Shown piece by piece: positions 8,282 to 14,946 of a stretch of 33,034 bases of DNA (the first letter of the stretch is position 1; every line of letters starts with the position of its first letter). Under the pieces are notes generated by a model, which was given only the letters and a program-made list of their open reading frames with translations, searched no databases and was not told the origin of the DNA. Origin of the DNA: Planctomycetaceae bacterium (lineage in GTDB: Bacteria > Planctomycetota > Planctomycetia > Pirellulales > Pirellulaceae); contig DUDC01000342.1 in NCBI GenBank assembly GCA_012959465.1, forward strand, positions 11,391 to 44,424, written 5' to 3'. The translations under genes were made by a program, and so were the position numbers.

Positions 8282-8910
8282 CCGATGCCTCCTCTGTCGC
8301 TGCCCGCTTGTGCGGCCTGGCTGGCTGCTAATTGTTGCCATTGTTGACGGAGATTCGGTAGGGACGTTGTTGCCATCGTCTCGGCGCTAATGCAGAGAAC
8401 GTTTGCCCGCGTTTGGTCCACAACGTCTTTCAGGTGACACAAATCGGTCACGGCCACCGCTCGCAGTAATTCGTCCCGATTGGCGAGACAGGCCACGCGG
8501 TGCGGTTGCGGGGTGATGGCGAGTGGAGTTTGCCGACGTGAGACTGCCGCATGAAGGAATGACCTCCACTTTCGATCAGTGTCGATTCGTGTGGCGTCGG
8601 AATCCTCGATCCCACTCACCTCGCCTTGGATCGCAACCGGAACTGTGGGAAGGGTCGAGTCTTGATCGGCGCGAACGACAGCAACGCCTTGAGATCGCAG
8701 TTCATCGTGGGCAGCTGGAGTGATTACCGCGGTCGCCGGCACAACCAACTCACTGACTCCCTTCAATCGATGTTCGAGCGATTGAGCGCTGACAACACGG
8801 TGCGGCCACACGAGACGCGACGACGCGACGATCGGGGACTCCGGTTGGCTCGTATCGAGTCGTCGCAAGACTTCCTGGACGATTCGTTGTATGTCGAGGC
8901 TCGAGGGCAT
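8278..8910 (-). CDS. Microcompartment-operon protein of unknown function with N-terminal encapsulation-peptide-like helix
   Basis: A 210-residue protein with no confident family. Residues 4-19 (SLDIQRIVQEVLRRLD) form an amphipathic helix of the type used as an encapsulation peptide, followed by a short polar linker. A segment near residues 55-75 (VITPAAHDELRSQGVAVV) resembles the TPAAxxxLxxxGI motif seen at the start of BMC-associated proteins such as EutT. The last third (AVAVTDLCHLKDVVDQ then TRANVLCISAE) resembles the end of ribose-5-phosphate isomerase B (RpiB), but the RpiB catalytic cysteine and GTGIG-like loop are not visible. It may be a non-catalytic scaffold or a remodelled isomerase. 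It is coupled on both sides: its ATG overlaps the stop of the preceding BMC-P gene by one base, and its stop overlaps the next BMC-P start by four. The frame is open upstream to 8955; ATG 8910 is preferred. Confidence 0.82.
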   Translation of the reverse strand: MPSSLDIQRIVQEVLRRLDTSQPESPIVASSRLVWPHRVVSAQSLEHRLKGVSELVVPATAVITPAAHDELRSQGVAVVRADQDSTLPTVPVAIQGEVSGIEDSDATRIDTDRKWRSFLHAAVSRRQTPLAITPQPHRVACLANRDELLRAVAVTDLCHLKDVVDQTRANVLCISAETMATTSLPNLRQQWQQLAASQAAQAGSDRGGIG

Positions 8911-9185
8911 TATTGCTGACTTGTATTCGGGTCTTGGATGCCGACGATTGTCCACCGCACGGGAGTGGCATCGACATTCAGCATTTCACGTGCGCCGCGT
9001 CCGTCGCTGGTAATAATCACCTTCTCTCCCACACCGGCTCCGATGCCGTCTACCGCGACGATCGGGTAGCCGTCAGTGGTTACACCATCGGCCATTCGCG
9101 GCAGGCAGATCATCAGTTTCCGTCCCTGCATCGAAGGGTGCTTTATGGTGGAAACTGCATTTCCAATGACGGTGGCGATTTGCAT
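8910..9185 (-). CDS. BMC-P (EutN/CcmL) pentameric vertex protein
   Basis: A 91-residue vertex protein with canonical features: the start MQIATVIGNAVSTIKHPSMQ, the GRKLMICLP strand, and the PIVAVDGIGAGVGEKVIITS core that carries the conserved GAGxGE turn. A short variable segment follows, then a TIVGIQD C-terminal strand. It is the shortest of the three BMC-P proteins. The start ATG is at 9185; the ribosome site is weak (GGA seven bases before). The gene sits 47 bases after pduP and its TAA overlaps the ATG of the next gene by one base. Three separate BMC-P genes is a known feature of planctomycete microcompartment loci. Confidence 0.95.
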   Translation of the reverse strand: MQIATVIGNAVSTIKHPSMQGRKLMICLPRMADGVTTDGYPIVAVDGIGAGVGEKVIITSDGRGAREMLNVDATPVRWTIVGIQDPNTSQQ

Positions 9186-9232
9186 AAAGTTGTCCGGTCG
9201 CGGCTACGTTGCGTCGAGTCTTTCCCTGGGAG

Positions 9233-10657
9233 TTATATGATCCTCAAATCGTCGATCATCGAGCAGCGGCGCTCTCGAGTGAACGTGAGTGGCGTGGTGA
9301 CGCCTTCACCGGTGGGACCGGCGATCGAGAAAGACAGATAGCCTTCGCCCCCCAATCCCAGTGCCGCCATGCATGGACCGTTCTTGACAAAGAGCGTTGT
9401 ATCGAGGGCTTTCCCCATCCGTGTCATGTTGCGAACGCTGTTCGAGTGGATGATTGCCGTGTGGCGGAAGCCGTGTTCATGGTGTTTTGCTTTGGCGATT
9501 GCTTCTTCGATGCAGGCGACGCGGACGAAGGGAACGAACGGCATCATCTGTTCGACCGGGACGAATGGATTGGATTCATCGGTTTCGCCGAAGAGTAATT
9601 CGGTATTCGATGCGACGTTCTTTCCGGCTGCTTTCGCTAAGATGGACGCATCTTGACCAAGGAAATCCTTCGATGGGACGTGGTGACGATGCTCACCTTC
9701 TCCGACTTCAACGATCGCCGTCTTCGTCAGACGATCGACTTCGCGAGCGTTCAACCGGGCCGCTCCGGCTCGCTCCATCGCTTGCATCACTTGATCGAAC
9801 ACCGAGTTGACGACAAACACCTCCTTCTCGGCAATGCAGAGCAGATTGTTGTCGTACGCAGCGCCCTGAATGATGCAGCTCGCCGCGCGATCAAGATCAG
9901 CCGTTTCGTCGATCACGACCGGTGGGTTGCCGGGTCCCGCCACGATGGCACGCTTGCCGCTATTGAGTGCTGCTCGTCCAACAGCCGGGCCACCGGTCAC
10001 GCAGATTAGAGACACATTGCGGTGCTTGAAAATAATGTCGGCCGTTTCCAGTGTCGGTTCGGCTATCACACAGATTAAATTGTCAATGCCCAGGTCGTTG
10101 TAAATTGCTTCGTTGAATTGGCGGACGCCTTCAGCGGCGACTTTCTTACCACTCGGGTGCGGATTGACGACCAGCGTGTTGCCGCCAGCGATCATGCTGA
10201 CTGCGTTTCCTGTAATTGTTGGCAGTGAATGTGTCACCGGTGTGATCGTACCGATCACGCCAAAGGGAGCGTGTTCGATGACTGCCAATCCGTGGTCACC
10301 GCTGAACACCTCACTTCGCATGAACTCGACGCCCGGTGTCTGTTCACCCAGCGTCTTCAGCTTCTCGATCTTGTGCTCGAGTCGGCCAATACCCGTCTCG
10401 TTCATTTCCATCGTGCCCAACTCGACGCACTGTTCAATCGAAACTCGACGAATGTGACCGATGATCTTCTTGCGATCTTCTAACGTGCGTTCACGAAGCT
10501 GTTCAAAGGCCTCGCGGGCGGCGGCAACCGCCTCGTTGGCGTCGTGGAATACACCGTGGTGTCCGCTGTAGGATTGGGCTGACACGGACGGGGCCTGGCC
10601 GACTTCCGCCAGGACTTGTGCCACCACACTGCGAATCATCTGTTCGTTGAGTTGCAT
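9233..10657 (-). CDS. pduP: CoA-acylating aldehyde dehydrogenase (PduP-like, lactaldehyde) with N-terminal encapsulation peptide
   Basis: A 474-residue aldehyde dehydrogenase of the PduP/EutE group, which converts an aldehyde plus CoA and NAD to acyl-CoA. Here L-lactaldehyde to lactyl-CoA is expected from the aldolase in the operon. Residues 1-20 (LNEQMIRSVVAQVLAEVG) form an amphipathic encapsulation-peptide-like helix, followed by a short linker. The catalytic domain shows PFGVIGTITPVTH, a VTGGPAVGRAAL nucleotide-binding segment, AGPGNPPVVID and the catalytic Cys274 in NNLLCIAEKE. No Shine-Dalgarno sequence precedes the ATG at 10657; instead there is a CAA-rich leader. It lies between two BMC-P genes. 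The family is firm; the aldehyde is inferred from context. Confidence 0.94.
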   Translation of the reverse strand: MQLNEQMIRSVVAQVLAEVGQAPSVSAQSYSGHHGVFHDANEAVAAAREAFEQLRERTLEDRKKIIGHIRRVSIEQCVELGTMEMNETGIGRLEHKIEKLKTLGEQTPGVEFMRSEVFSGDHGLAVIEHAPFGVIGTITPVTHSLPTITGNAVSMIAGGNTLVVNPHPSGKKVAAEGVRQFNEAIYNDLGIDNLICVIAEPTLETADIIFKHRNVSLICVTGGPAVGRAALNSGKRAIVAGPGNPPVVIDETADLDRAASCIIQGAAYDNNLLCIAEKEVFVVNSVFDQVMQAMERAGAARLNAREVDRLTKTAIVEVGEGEHRHHVPSKDFLGQDASILAKAAGKNVASNTELLFGETDESNPFVPVEQMMPFVPFVRVACIEEAIAKAKHHEHGFRHTAIIHSNSVRNMTRMGKALDTTLFVKNGPCMAALGLGGEGYLSFSIAGPTGEGVTTPLTFTRERRCSMIDDLRII

Positions 10658-10694
10658 CGTATTTGTTGTTGCTGTTGAAGTTGAAGTTGCTTAT
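10658..10694 (-). promoter_or_regulatory. CAA-rich leader without Shine-Dalgarno upstream of pduP
   Basis: Read on the minus strand, the 37 bases before the pduP ATG are built of repeated CAACTTCAACTTCAACAGCAACAACAAAT-like units with almost no G. There is no GGAG-like sequence at the right distance. Such unstructured CA-rich leaders can support or enhance initiation in bacteria. The composition is seen directly; a translation-enhancing role is inference. Confidence 0.4.
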
Positions 10695-10730
10695 TGTGGT
10701 CACATGCCGTGACACTCCAGAGTCCATTCA

Positions 10731-11051
10731 CTATTCGTTCGCGTCCTCGCGATCAAAAACGCATTGTTGGTCGACGTGAACTTTGTCGACGATGCCGATG
10801 ATGACGGTATCGATGGGCATCGATTTGGTTTCTGGCGTTAATCGGGCACTTGATCCTTGCGTGATCAGGACGAATTCGCCGACGCCGGCTCCCAGCGTAT
10901 CAACGGCGACAAATGTCCGTCCGGTGGTGTCAAGTGACGTACGGCGTTTCGGTTCCAACCGGTATGGCTCGACAATCAATAACTTTTGCCCGACCATCGA
11001 GTCGAGTTTTTGCGTGGCGACCAGCGATCCGGTGACTTTAGCGACAAACAT
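10731..11051 (-). CDS. BMC-P (EutN/CcmL) pentameric vertex protein
   Basis: A 106-residue vertex protein: MFVAKVTGSLVATQKLDSM, then GQKLLIVEP, then TFVAVDTLGAGVGEFVLITQ with the conserved GAGxGE turn, and a late TVIIGIVD strand. A loop of about 12 residues between the second and third strands (YRLEPKRRTSLDTTG) and an acidic C-terminal tail make it longer than the copy at 8910-9185. ATG 11051 has AAGG nine bases upstream, inside the end of ackA; only six bases separate the ackA stop from this start. It is the first BMC-P gene in the transcript. Confidence 0.95.
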   Translation of the reverse strand: MFVAKVTGSLVATQKLDSMVGQKLLIVEPYRLEPKRRTSLDTTGRTFVAVDTLGAGVGEFVLITQGSSARLTPETKSMPIDTVIIGIVDKVHVDQQCVFDREDANE

Positions 11052-11057
11052 CGTTTC

Positions 11058-12242
11058 TTACCTTTCCATCAGCGCCTTGGTTTGGCGAGCCACGATCAAT
11101 TCCTCGTTCGTGGGAATGACCCAGATTTGAGTCTTGCTGCCGACCGTGTGGACGGCCGTTTCACCCGCTGCTGTCTTGTTGGCGGTGGCGTCCAGTTCGA
11201 TGCCGAGTTCAGCGAGGTCACGACACACACCGTGGCGGATCGACCTGCTGTTTTCACCGATGCCACCAGTAAACACGATCACATCTGCACCTCCCAAAGC
11301 CACCAGCAGGCCACCGAGGTGACGACGAATCTCGTCCACAAACAAATCCAACGCCAGTTGTGCGTCGGCGTTGCCGTCCGCTGCAGCTTCCTCAAGATCA
11401 CGGATATCTCCGCTGACACCACTCACACCCAACAGCCCGCTGCGGTTTGCCAGGTCTTGCAGTATCTGCTCCAGGCTCTTTCCTGTTTTCTTCATCAGGA
11501 TCGGTAACGCGAACGGGTCGAAGTCTCCGACGCGATTGTTGTGAGGTAGGCCACTCTGCGGACTCATTCCCAAACTGTTGCCGATGCTCTCTCCGTCTCG
11601 AATCCCACAGAGACTGTTGGATCCACCGAGGTGACACGATATGACACGAAGGTTGTCCCTTTGCAGGATTTCGCCAATCCGCATACCGATGTAGCGATGG
11701 CTGGCACCATGAAATCCCCATCGCTTCACCAGATGTTTCTCGGCCCACTCGCGTGGTACGGCGTAATTTCTCTGACTGGCAGGGATGGTTGCATGGAATC
11801 CCGTTTCAAAGGCAGCGACCAAAGGAATGTCAGGTAAGTTGTCCGATAGTTGGCGCATGGCGCGGATGTAGGGCGGATTGTGTGCTGGGGCAACGTCGTT
11901 CATCTCCTCCATCGCGTCCAGTACCTCACTTGTGATCCGCTGCACACCGCTGAACCGACCTCCGTGAACTGCCTTAAAGCCAATAGCCGAAACTTCCACT
12001 GCGTCCTGCAAGCAGCCGTGCTCGGGATCCGTCAATTGCGCAAGGCAGAGTCGTACGGCGACCGCATGATCTGCCACTTCCGCGGTCAATTCGCGCCGCT
12101 GATCGTCGATTTCCACGAACCCAGTACTCTCGTCGGCTCCAATTCGTTCCACCCCGCCACGGGCAAGTTGGCGTTCGGTGTCCATATCGAGTAACCGATA
12201 CTTGAAACTTGTTGAGCCTAGGTTCGCTACCAAGATCTTCAT
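11058..12242 (-). CDS. ackA: Acetate/propionate kinase family protein of the microcompartment operon, with altered active-site residues
   Basis: A 394-residue AckA-family kinase, expected to turn acyl phosphate (here lactyl phosphate from PduL) plus ADP into the acid and ATP. Asn7 in ANLGSTS, the GFHGASH motif (His178), Arg237 in [16 protein letters not shown] and the late TNEE are conserved. Three positions that are catalytic in Methanosarcina AckA differ: Arg91 is Lys90 (FKAVHGG), Asp148 is Glu146 (FETGFH) and Asn211 is Gly207 (CHLGG). These changes may reflect a different acyl group. ATG 12242 is preferred to the TTG at 12248 because AGGAG lies ten bases before the ATG and only four before the TTG. 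It follows BMC-H by about 50 bases. Confidence 0.9.
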   Translation of the reverse strand: MKILVANLGSTSFKYRLLDMDTERQLARGGVERIGADESTGFVEIDDQRRELTAEVADHAVAVRLCLAQLTDPEHGCLQDAVEVSAIGFKAVHGGRFSGVQRITSEVLDAMEEMNDVAPAHNPPYIRAMRQLSDNLPDIPLVAAFETGFHATIPASQRNYAVPREWAEKHLVKRWGFHGASHRYIGMRIGEILQRDNLRVISCHLGGSNSLCGIRDGESIGNSLGMSPQSGLPHNNRVGDFDPFALPILMKKTGKSLEQILQDLANRSGLLGVSGVSGDIRDLEEAAADGNADAQLALDLFVDEIRRHLGGLLVALGGADVIVFTGGIGENSRSIRHGVCRDLAELGIELDATANKTAAGETAVHTVGSKTQIWVIPTNEELIVARQTKALMER

Positions 12243-12293
12243 GACCAACTAACTCCTGTCTTCCTTGTCGACTCTCCTTGAACGCGCGGCAGA

Positions 12294-12563
12294 CTAGGAC
12301 AAGTACGCTTCGACCATTCCTTCGGCGGGCCGAGGAATGACATGGCTGCTGACCAACTCGCCCACTTGAGAGGCGGCGCTGCCACCCGCTTCTACCGCTG
12401 CCCGCACGCTGCCGACGTCGCCACTGACGACGGTCGTGACCAACCCACCGCCGATCGCGATGCGTTTGACGATGCTGACGTTGGCCGCCTTCGCCATGGC
12501 GTCGGTCGCTTCGACCAAAGCAATCAAGCCCTTCGTTTCGATCAATCCAATTGCACTTTTCAT
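12294..12563 (-). CDS. BMC-H hexameric shell protein
   Basis: An 89-residue single-domain BMC shell protein that forms the hexagonal facets. MKSAIGLIETKGLIALVEATDAM is the classic BMC-H opening. The pore loop is GGG at residues 38-40 (RIAIGGGLVTT). The VSGDVGSVRAAVEAG helix and the SSHVIPRP strand are canonical. ATG 12563 has AAGGA eight bases upstream, a strong site that suits a high-abundance shell protein. It is about 75% similar by eye to the neighbouring BMC-H but has a different pore (GGG against GSG), so the two probably differ in what they let through. Confidence 0.97.
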   Translation of the reverse strand: MKSAIGLIETKGLIALVEATDAMAKAANVSIVKRIAIGGGLVTTVVSGDVGSVRAAVEAGGSAASQVGELVSSHVIPRPAEGMVEAYLS

Positions 12564-12607
12564 AACTCGAGTCCTTTGATTCTGCTGAGGTTTGAGAGGC
12601 AGAGTGC

Positions 12608-12910
12608 CTATTTCGTGGTTGCTCGTTTGACTGGAGCTGGGAGAACGATTCCCAAATCGTCGTGCGGCCGTGGAATCACTTGCACGCTGACGACTTCGCC
12701 GATGCGGCTCGCAGCGTTCGCGCCGGCGTCCGTAGCCGCTTTGACCGCAGCCACGTCACCGGTGACAAACGCTGTGACGAGCCCGCTGCCCACTTTGTCC
12801 CAGCCAACCAGTTCTACATTCGCTGCCTTCATCATCGCGTCGCTGGCCTCGACAAGGGCAACGAACCCTTTTGTCTCGATCATGCCCAGCGCTGCCATTA
12901 CTTTTGCCAT
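12608..12910 (-). CDS. BMC-H hexameric shell protein (second paralogue)
   Basis: A 100-residue BMC-H protein: [26 protein letters not shown], pore loop GSG at residues 41-43 (DKVGSGLVT), the [16 protein letters not shown] helix and the [14 protein letters not shown] strand. A basic tail of about 12 residues (APVKRATTK) extends past the domain. The Shine-Dalgarno sequence AAGGGAG eight bases before ATG 12910 is the strongest in the operon. It is preceded by a 172-base spacer with hairpins, the longest gap inside the operon, and is followed 44 bases later by the other BMC-H gene. The two copies are clear tandem duplicates. Confidence 0.97.
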   Translation of the reverse strand: MAKVMAALGMIETKGFVALVEASDAMMKAANVELVGWDKVGSGLVTAFVTGDVAAVKAATDAGANAASRIGEVVSVQVIPRPHDDLGIVLPAPVKRATTK

Positions 12911-12949
12911 GTCGGATACTCCCTTGGATTACCGAAGGTCTGGAAACGA

Positions 12950-12970
12950 CACCGAGCGTTCGGCTCGGTG
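12950..12970 (-). promoter_or_regulatory. Leader hairpin upstream of the BMC-H genes
   Basis: A perfect 8-base-pair stem (CACCGAGC / GCTCGGTG) closes a five-base loop. On the minus-strand transcript it is preceded by a T-rich run (complement of 12971-12985) and lies 40 bases before the BMC-H start codon. Because the T-run comes before the hairpin and not after it, this is not an intrinsic terminator for the operon. A possible role is protecting the 5' end of a processed shell-protein mRNA; that is inference. Confidence 0.5.
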
Positions 12971-13028
12971 AAAAAAACAAAATAAGATCAGGACTCCCGT
13001 GGAGCCCGTCTGTGTCTGTAATGTGTGC

Positions 13029-13045
13029 CACTGGCTTCGCCAGTG
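13029..13045. repeat. Short palindrome in the pduL/BMC-H spacer
   Basis: CACTGGC, three loop bases TTC, then GCCAGTG: a perfect 7-base-pair hairpin flanked by GTGTGC. From memory, similar CACTGGC-xxx-GCCAGTG palindromes are common between genes in planctomycete genomes, so this may be a member of a genome-wide repeat family. That cannot be tested in one window. Confidence 0.5.
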
Positions 13046-13082
13046 CGTCATTGTTTTGCCGCCTGATTTGCGGCGTGTCCGT

Positions 13083-13790
13083 CTAGTGGTCGTGGCAGTC
13101 GCACGGAACCTGTTTCTGTAGTTCCACCTTGGTGGCGGCATCCAGGAAGCACGCGTTGCCTTCGTCCGTGTCGATGTGCACTTCCAACTTGCTGTTGGCA
13201 TCCTCGCGAACCAGCAAGTCTTCAAACACTGTCGTGCAGCCCGCTGACTCGATGCGGAGGTTCACCATTTCTCCGTTGCTCAGGCCCATCGTCGCCGCAT
13301 CTCGGTGGTTGATGTGGACGTGGCGCGCGGCCCGAATTAGTCCCTCATCCAGTTCGACGACACCGGCCGGGCCGACAAGGACGCAGCCAGGTGTGCCATC
13401 AATCTTGCCGCTGTGTCGTACGGGTACGTCGATGCCGAGTGAAATCGAATCGGTAAACGCCAATTCGACTTGGCTGTGATTTCGAGTCGGTCCAAGCACG
13501 CGGACGTTCGGAAGCATGCGGCGGCGCGGACCGACGATCATTACTGTTTGTTCTGCTGCGAAAAAGCCGTCCTGGTAGAGCGGCCGCATTGGAGTCAGCG
13601 TTTGCCCAGGGCCAAATAACTTCTCGACGTGTTCGTCGGTCAGGTGCACGTGACGCGCCGAGATGCTGACGACCAGCGGCGTTTCTGTTGCTTCCGGTCC
13701 CCTACTCTTTGTCGAGGGGCCAGCGTTCGCTCCGCGAAGAACAATTTCGCGAACGATGCGCTCGATCGTGTTGTGGTCGATGTTAATCAT
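13083..13790 (-). CDS. pduL: PduL-type phosphotransacylase with N-terminal encapsulation peptide
   Basis: A 235-residue PduL enzyme, which exchanges CoA for phosphate on an acyl group and so regenerates CoA inside the shell. Residues 1-20 ([20 protein letters not shown]) form an amphipathic encapsulation-peptide helix followed by a Ser/Gly/Pro linker. The two zinc-binding histidine motifs are present: SARHVHL (His47, His49) and [11 protein letters not shown]. The internal duplication typical of the two-barrel fold is visible, and the [23 protein letters not shown] segment is typical of the family. The C-terminus ends in the His/Cys-rich CDCHDH. ATG 13790 is chosen because the targeting helix starts there; no clear Shine-Dalgarno sequence is seen. 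An in-frame GTG at 13859 overlaps the deoR stop and is an alternative that would allow coupling. Confidence 0.95.
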   Translation of the reverse strand: MINIDHNTIERIVREIVLRGANAGPSTKSRGPEATETPLVVSISARHVHLTDEHVEKLFGPGQTLTPMRPLYQDGFFAAEQTVMIVGPRRRMLPNVRVLGPTRNHSQVELAFTDSISLGIDVPVRHSGKIDGTPGCVLVGPAGVVELDEGLIRAARHVHINHRDAATMGLSNGEMVNLRIESAGCTTVFEDLLVREDANSKLEVHIDTDEGNACFLDAATKVELQKQVPCDCHDH

Positions 13791-13852
13791 TGTTCGTGTT
13801 GCCACATTGCGGTGGTCGGATTCGCTCGCTTTTCGAACCGGGTACGTAGCGG

Positions 13853-14620
13853 TTAGCACTCGTCTCGGGCCACAACCAGTGGAACACCTGCAGCGAGTAA
13901 TCGACTCCGCCAGTCCTCGGTTAGTTCGTCGTCAATAATCAAGGCATCGATTGCCGTTAGCTCGCACAATTTAGCCAGGCTCGAACGTCCAAGCTTCGTG
14001 CTGTCGGCCACAATCACCACTTGATCGGCCGCCTCCATCATCGCCCGCTCGGTTTCCACCAGCAGGAGGTTACTGTTGTAAAAGCCCTTTTCCGTCAAGC
14101 CAGCCACACTGAGGATCGCCGTTTGCACATTTAGGTCTCGTAGCATCTCCACCGCGTAGGGCCCCAGCGTGACGCCCGTTCGCTCATGCACGTAGCCACC
14201 GATCATCACGACTTCTGTCGTAGGTGAACCAATGAACAAGTTGGCCACTGGCAGCGAATTTGTCACCACTTGCAAGTGACGATCCGTCAGTCGCTGTGCG
14301 AGCTCGTAGGTGGTACTGCCACCGTCAAGTAACACGGTGTCCCCCTCCGCGATCATCGCCGCCGCCCGATGAGCGACCTTCCTCTTTTTCTCCCAGTGTT
14401 CCGACTGTTTATGGTCAAAATGCTTCAGTTTTGGCGACGGTCCTGCGTAGAGGACGCCACCATGAGTCCGACGAGTCGTGCCACTCTCCTCCAAGTGACC
14501 CAGATCCCGGCGGATCGTCGATTCCGATACCGCGAGTATCTCGGCTAGGTCAGGTAGCGACGCAAATCGTTTATTGCGAATAACTTCGAGTAAGCGATCT
14601 CGCCTTGCCTCCGCTGACAT
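13853..14620 (-). CDS. DeoR-family transcriptional regulator of the microcompartment operon
   Basis: A 255-residue regulator. The N-terminal winged helix-turn-helix (about residues 1-57: [19 protein letters not shown], then [17 protein letters not shown], then RTHGGV) is the DeoR signature. A DeoRC sugar-phosphate-sensing domain follows, with [28 protein letters not shown] and [17 protein letters not shown]. It is usually a repressor released by a phosphorylated sugar; a fuculose or rhamnulose phosphate would fit here. ATG 14620 has AGGAG ten bases upstream. It is the first gene of the operon, 62 bases before pduL, and probably controls its own promoter region to the right. Confidence 0.94.
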   Translation of the reverse strand: MSAEARRDRLLEVIRNKRFASLPDLAEILAVSESTIRRDLGHLEESGTTRRTHGGVLYAGPSPKLKHFDHKQSEHWEKKRKVAHRAAAMIAEGDTVLLDGGSTTYELAQRLTDRHLQVVTNSLPVANLFIGSPTTEVVMIGGYVHERTGVTLGPYAVEMLRDLNVQTAILSVAGLTEKGFYNSNLLLVETERAMMEAADQVVIVADSTKLGRSSLAKLCELTAIDALIIDDELTEDWRSRLLAAGVPLVVARDEC

Positions 14621-14713
14621 AACTGAACATCTCCTAGCTGCACATTTTCCGTATCCCTCCCGGATTACGGACGTCACATAAGTCCTAGTTTTAGCGGTTC
14701 ATCTCTCAAAATC

Positions 14714-14739
14714 AATCACTATTGTGGTGAATTATGATA
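14714..14739 (-). promoter_or_regulatory. Candidate promoter -10 box and operator-like inverted repeat for the deoR-led operon
   Basis: On the minus strand TATCAT (complement of 14734-14739) resembles a -10 box. Just downstream lies TCACCACAATAGTGA (14716-14730), an imperfect inverted repeat with TCAC/GTGA arms. It sits about 95 bases before the deoR start. No convincing -35 box was found 16-18 bases upstream. The position suits an operator for the DeoR-type repressor; binding is inference. Confidence 0.3.
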
Positions 14740-14775
14740 GAAATACGTCTTTATGAGGTGACGAGTAGGTGTGGC

Positions 14776-14810
14776 ACTGGCTCTTTCAGTGATTTTGAGC
14801 CAGTTTTTTT
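14776..14810 (+). terminator. Terminator-like hairpin with T-run (plus strand)
   Basis: ACTGGCTC (14776-14783) pairs with GAGCCAGT (14797-14804), giving an 8-base-pair stem with a 13-base loop, followed by seven T residues (14804-14810). This has the shape of an intrinsic terminator on the plus strand. No plus-strand gene ends nearby, since deoR runs the other way. It may insulate the spacer from antisense transcription or be a decayed repeat copy. The GTGGCACTGG flank resembles the palindrome at 13029. Confidence 0.4.
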
Positions 14811-14833
14811 AACATTTTGACTTGTCAACAATG

Positions 14834-14902
14834 CAAGTACGAAGCGCCAGCGAGTGAGTCATTTGCCGCTCTCACGACTTACTCGCTGGCGCTTCGTGCT
14901 TG
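14834..14902. repeat. Long palindromic repeat (REP/MITE-like hairpin)
   Basis: Two arms of 26 bases (14834-14859 and 14877-14902) are inverted copies with only two wobble mismatches. The core is CGAAGCGCCAGCGAGT and the loop is 17 bases. No T-run follows directly, so a terminator role is unlikely. From memory, GAAGCGCxAGCGAGTGA-type palindromes occur widely in Pirellulaceae genomes; that is recollection, not a search. It lies between the deoR promoter region and a decayed gene. Confidence 0.75.
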
Positions 14903-14946
14903 TATTTTCAGTTGCCACCTGTTCGAGAAGAGGGCAGGATGTGGCC

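Noticed and set aside
12342..12971. 209-codon open frame on the plus strand
   Set aside because: It is the complement of the two BMC-H genes, with a low-complexity translation typical of antisense reading.
13056..13078. GCCGC/GCGGC inverted repeat just after pduL
   Set aside because: The stem is five base pairs and is followed by an A-rich and not a T-rich stretch on the transcript, so it is not a supported terminator.
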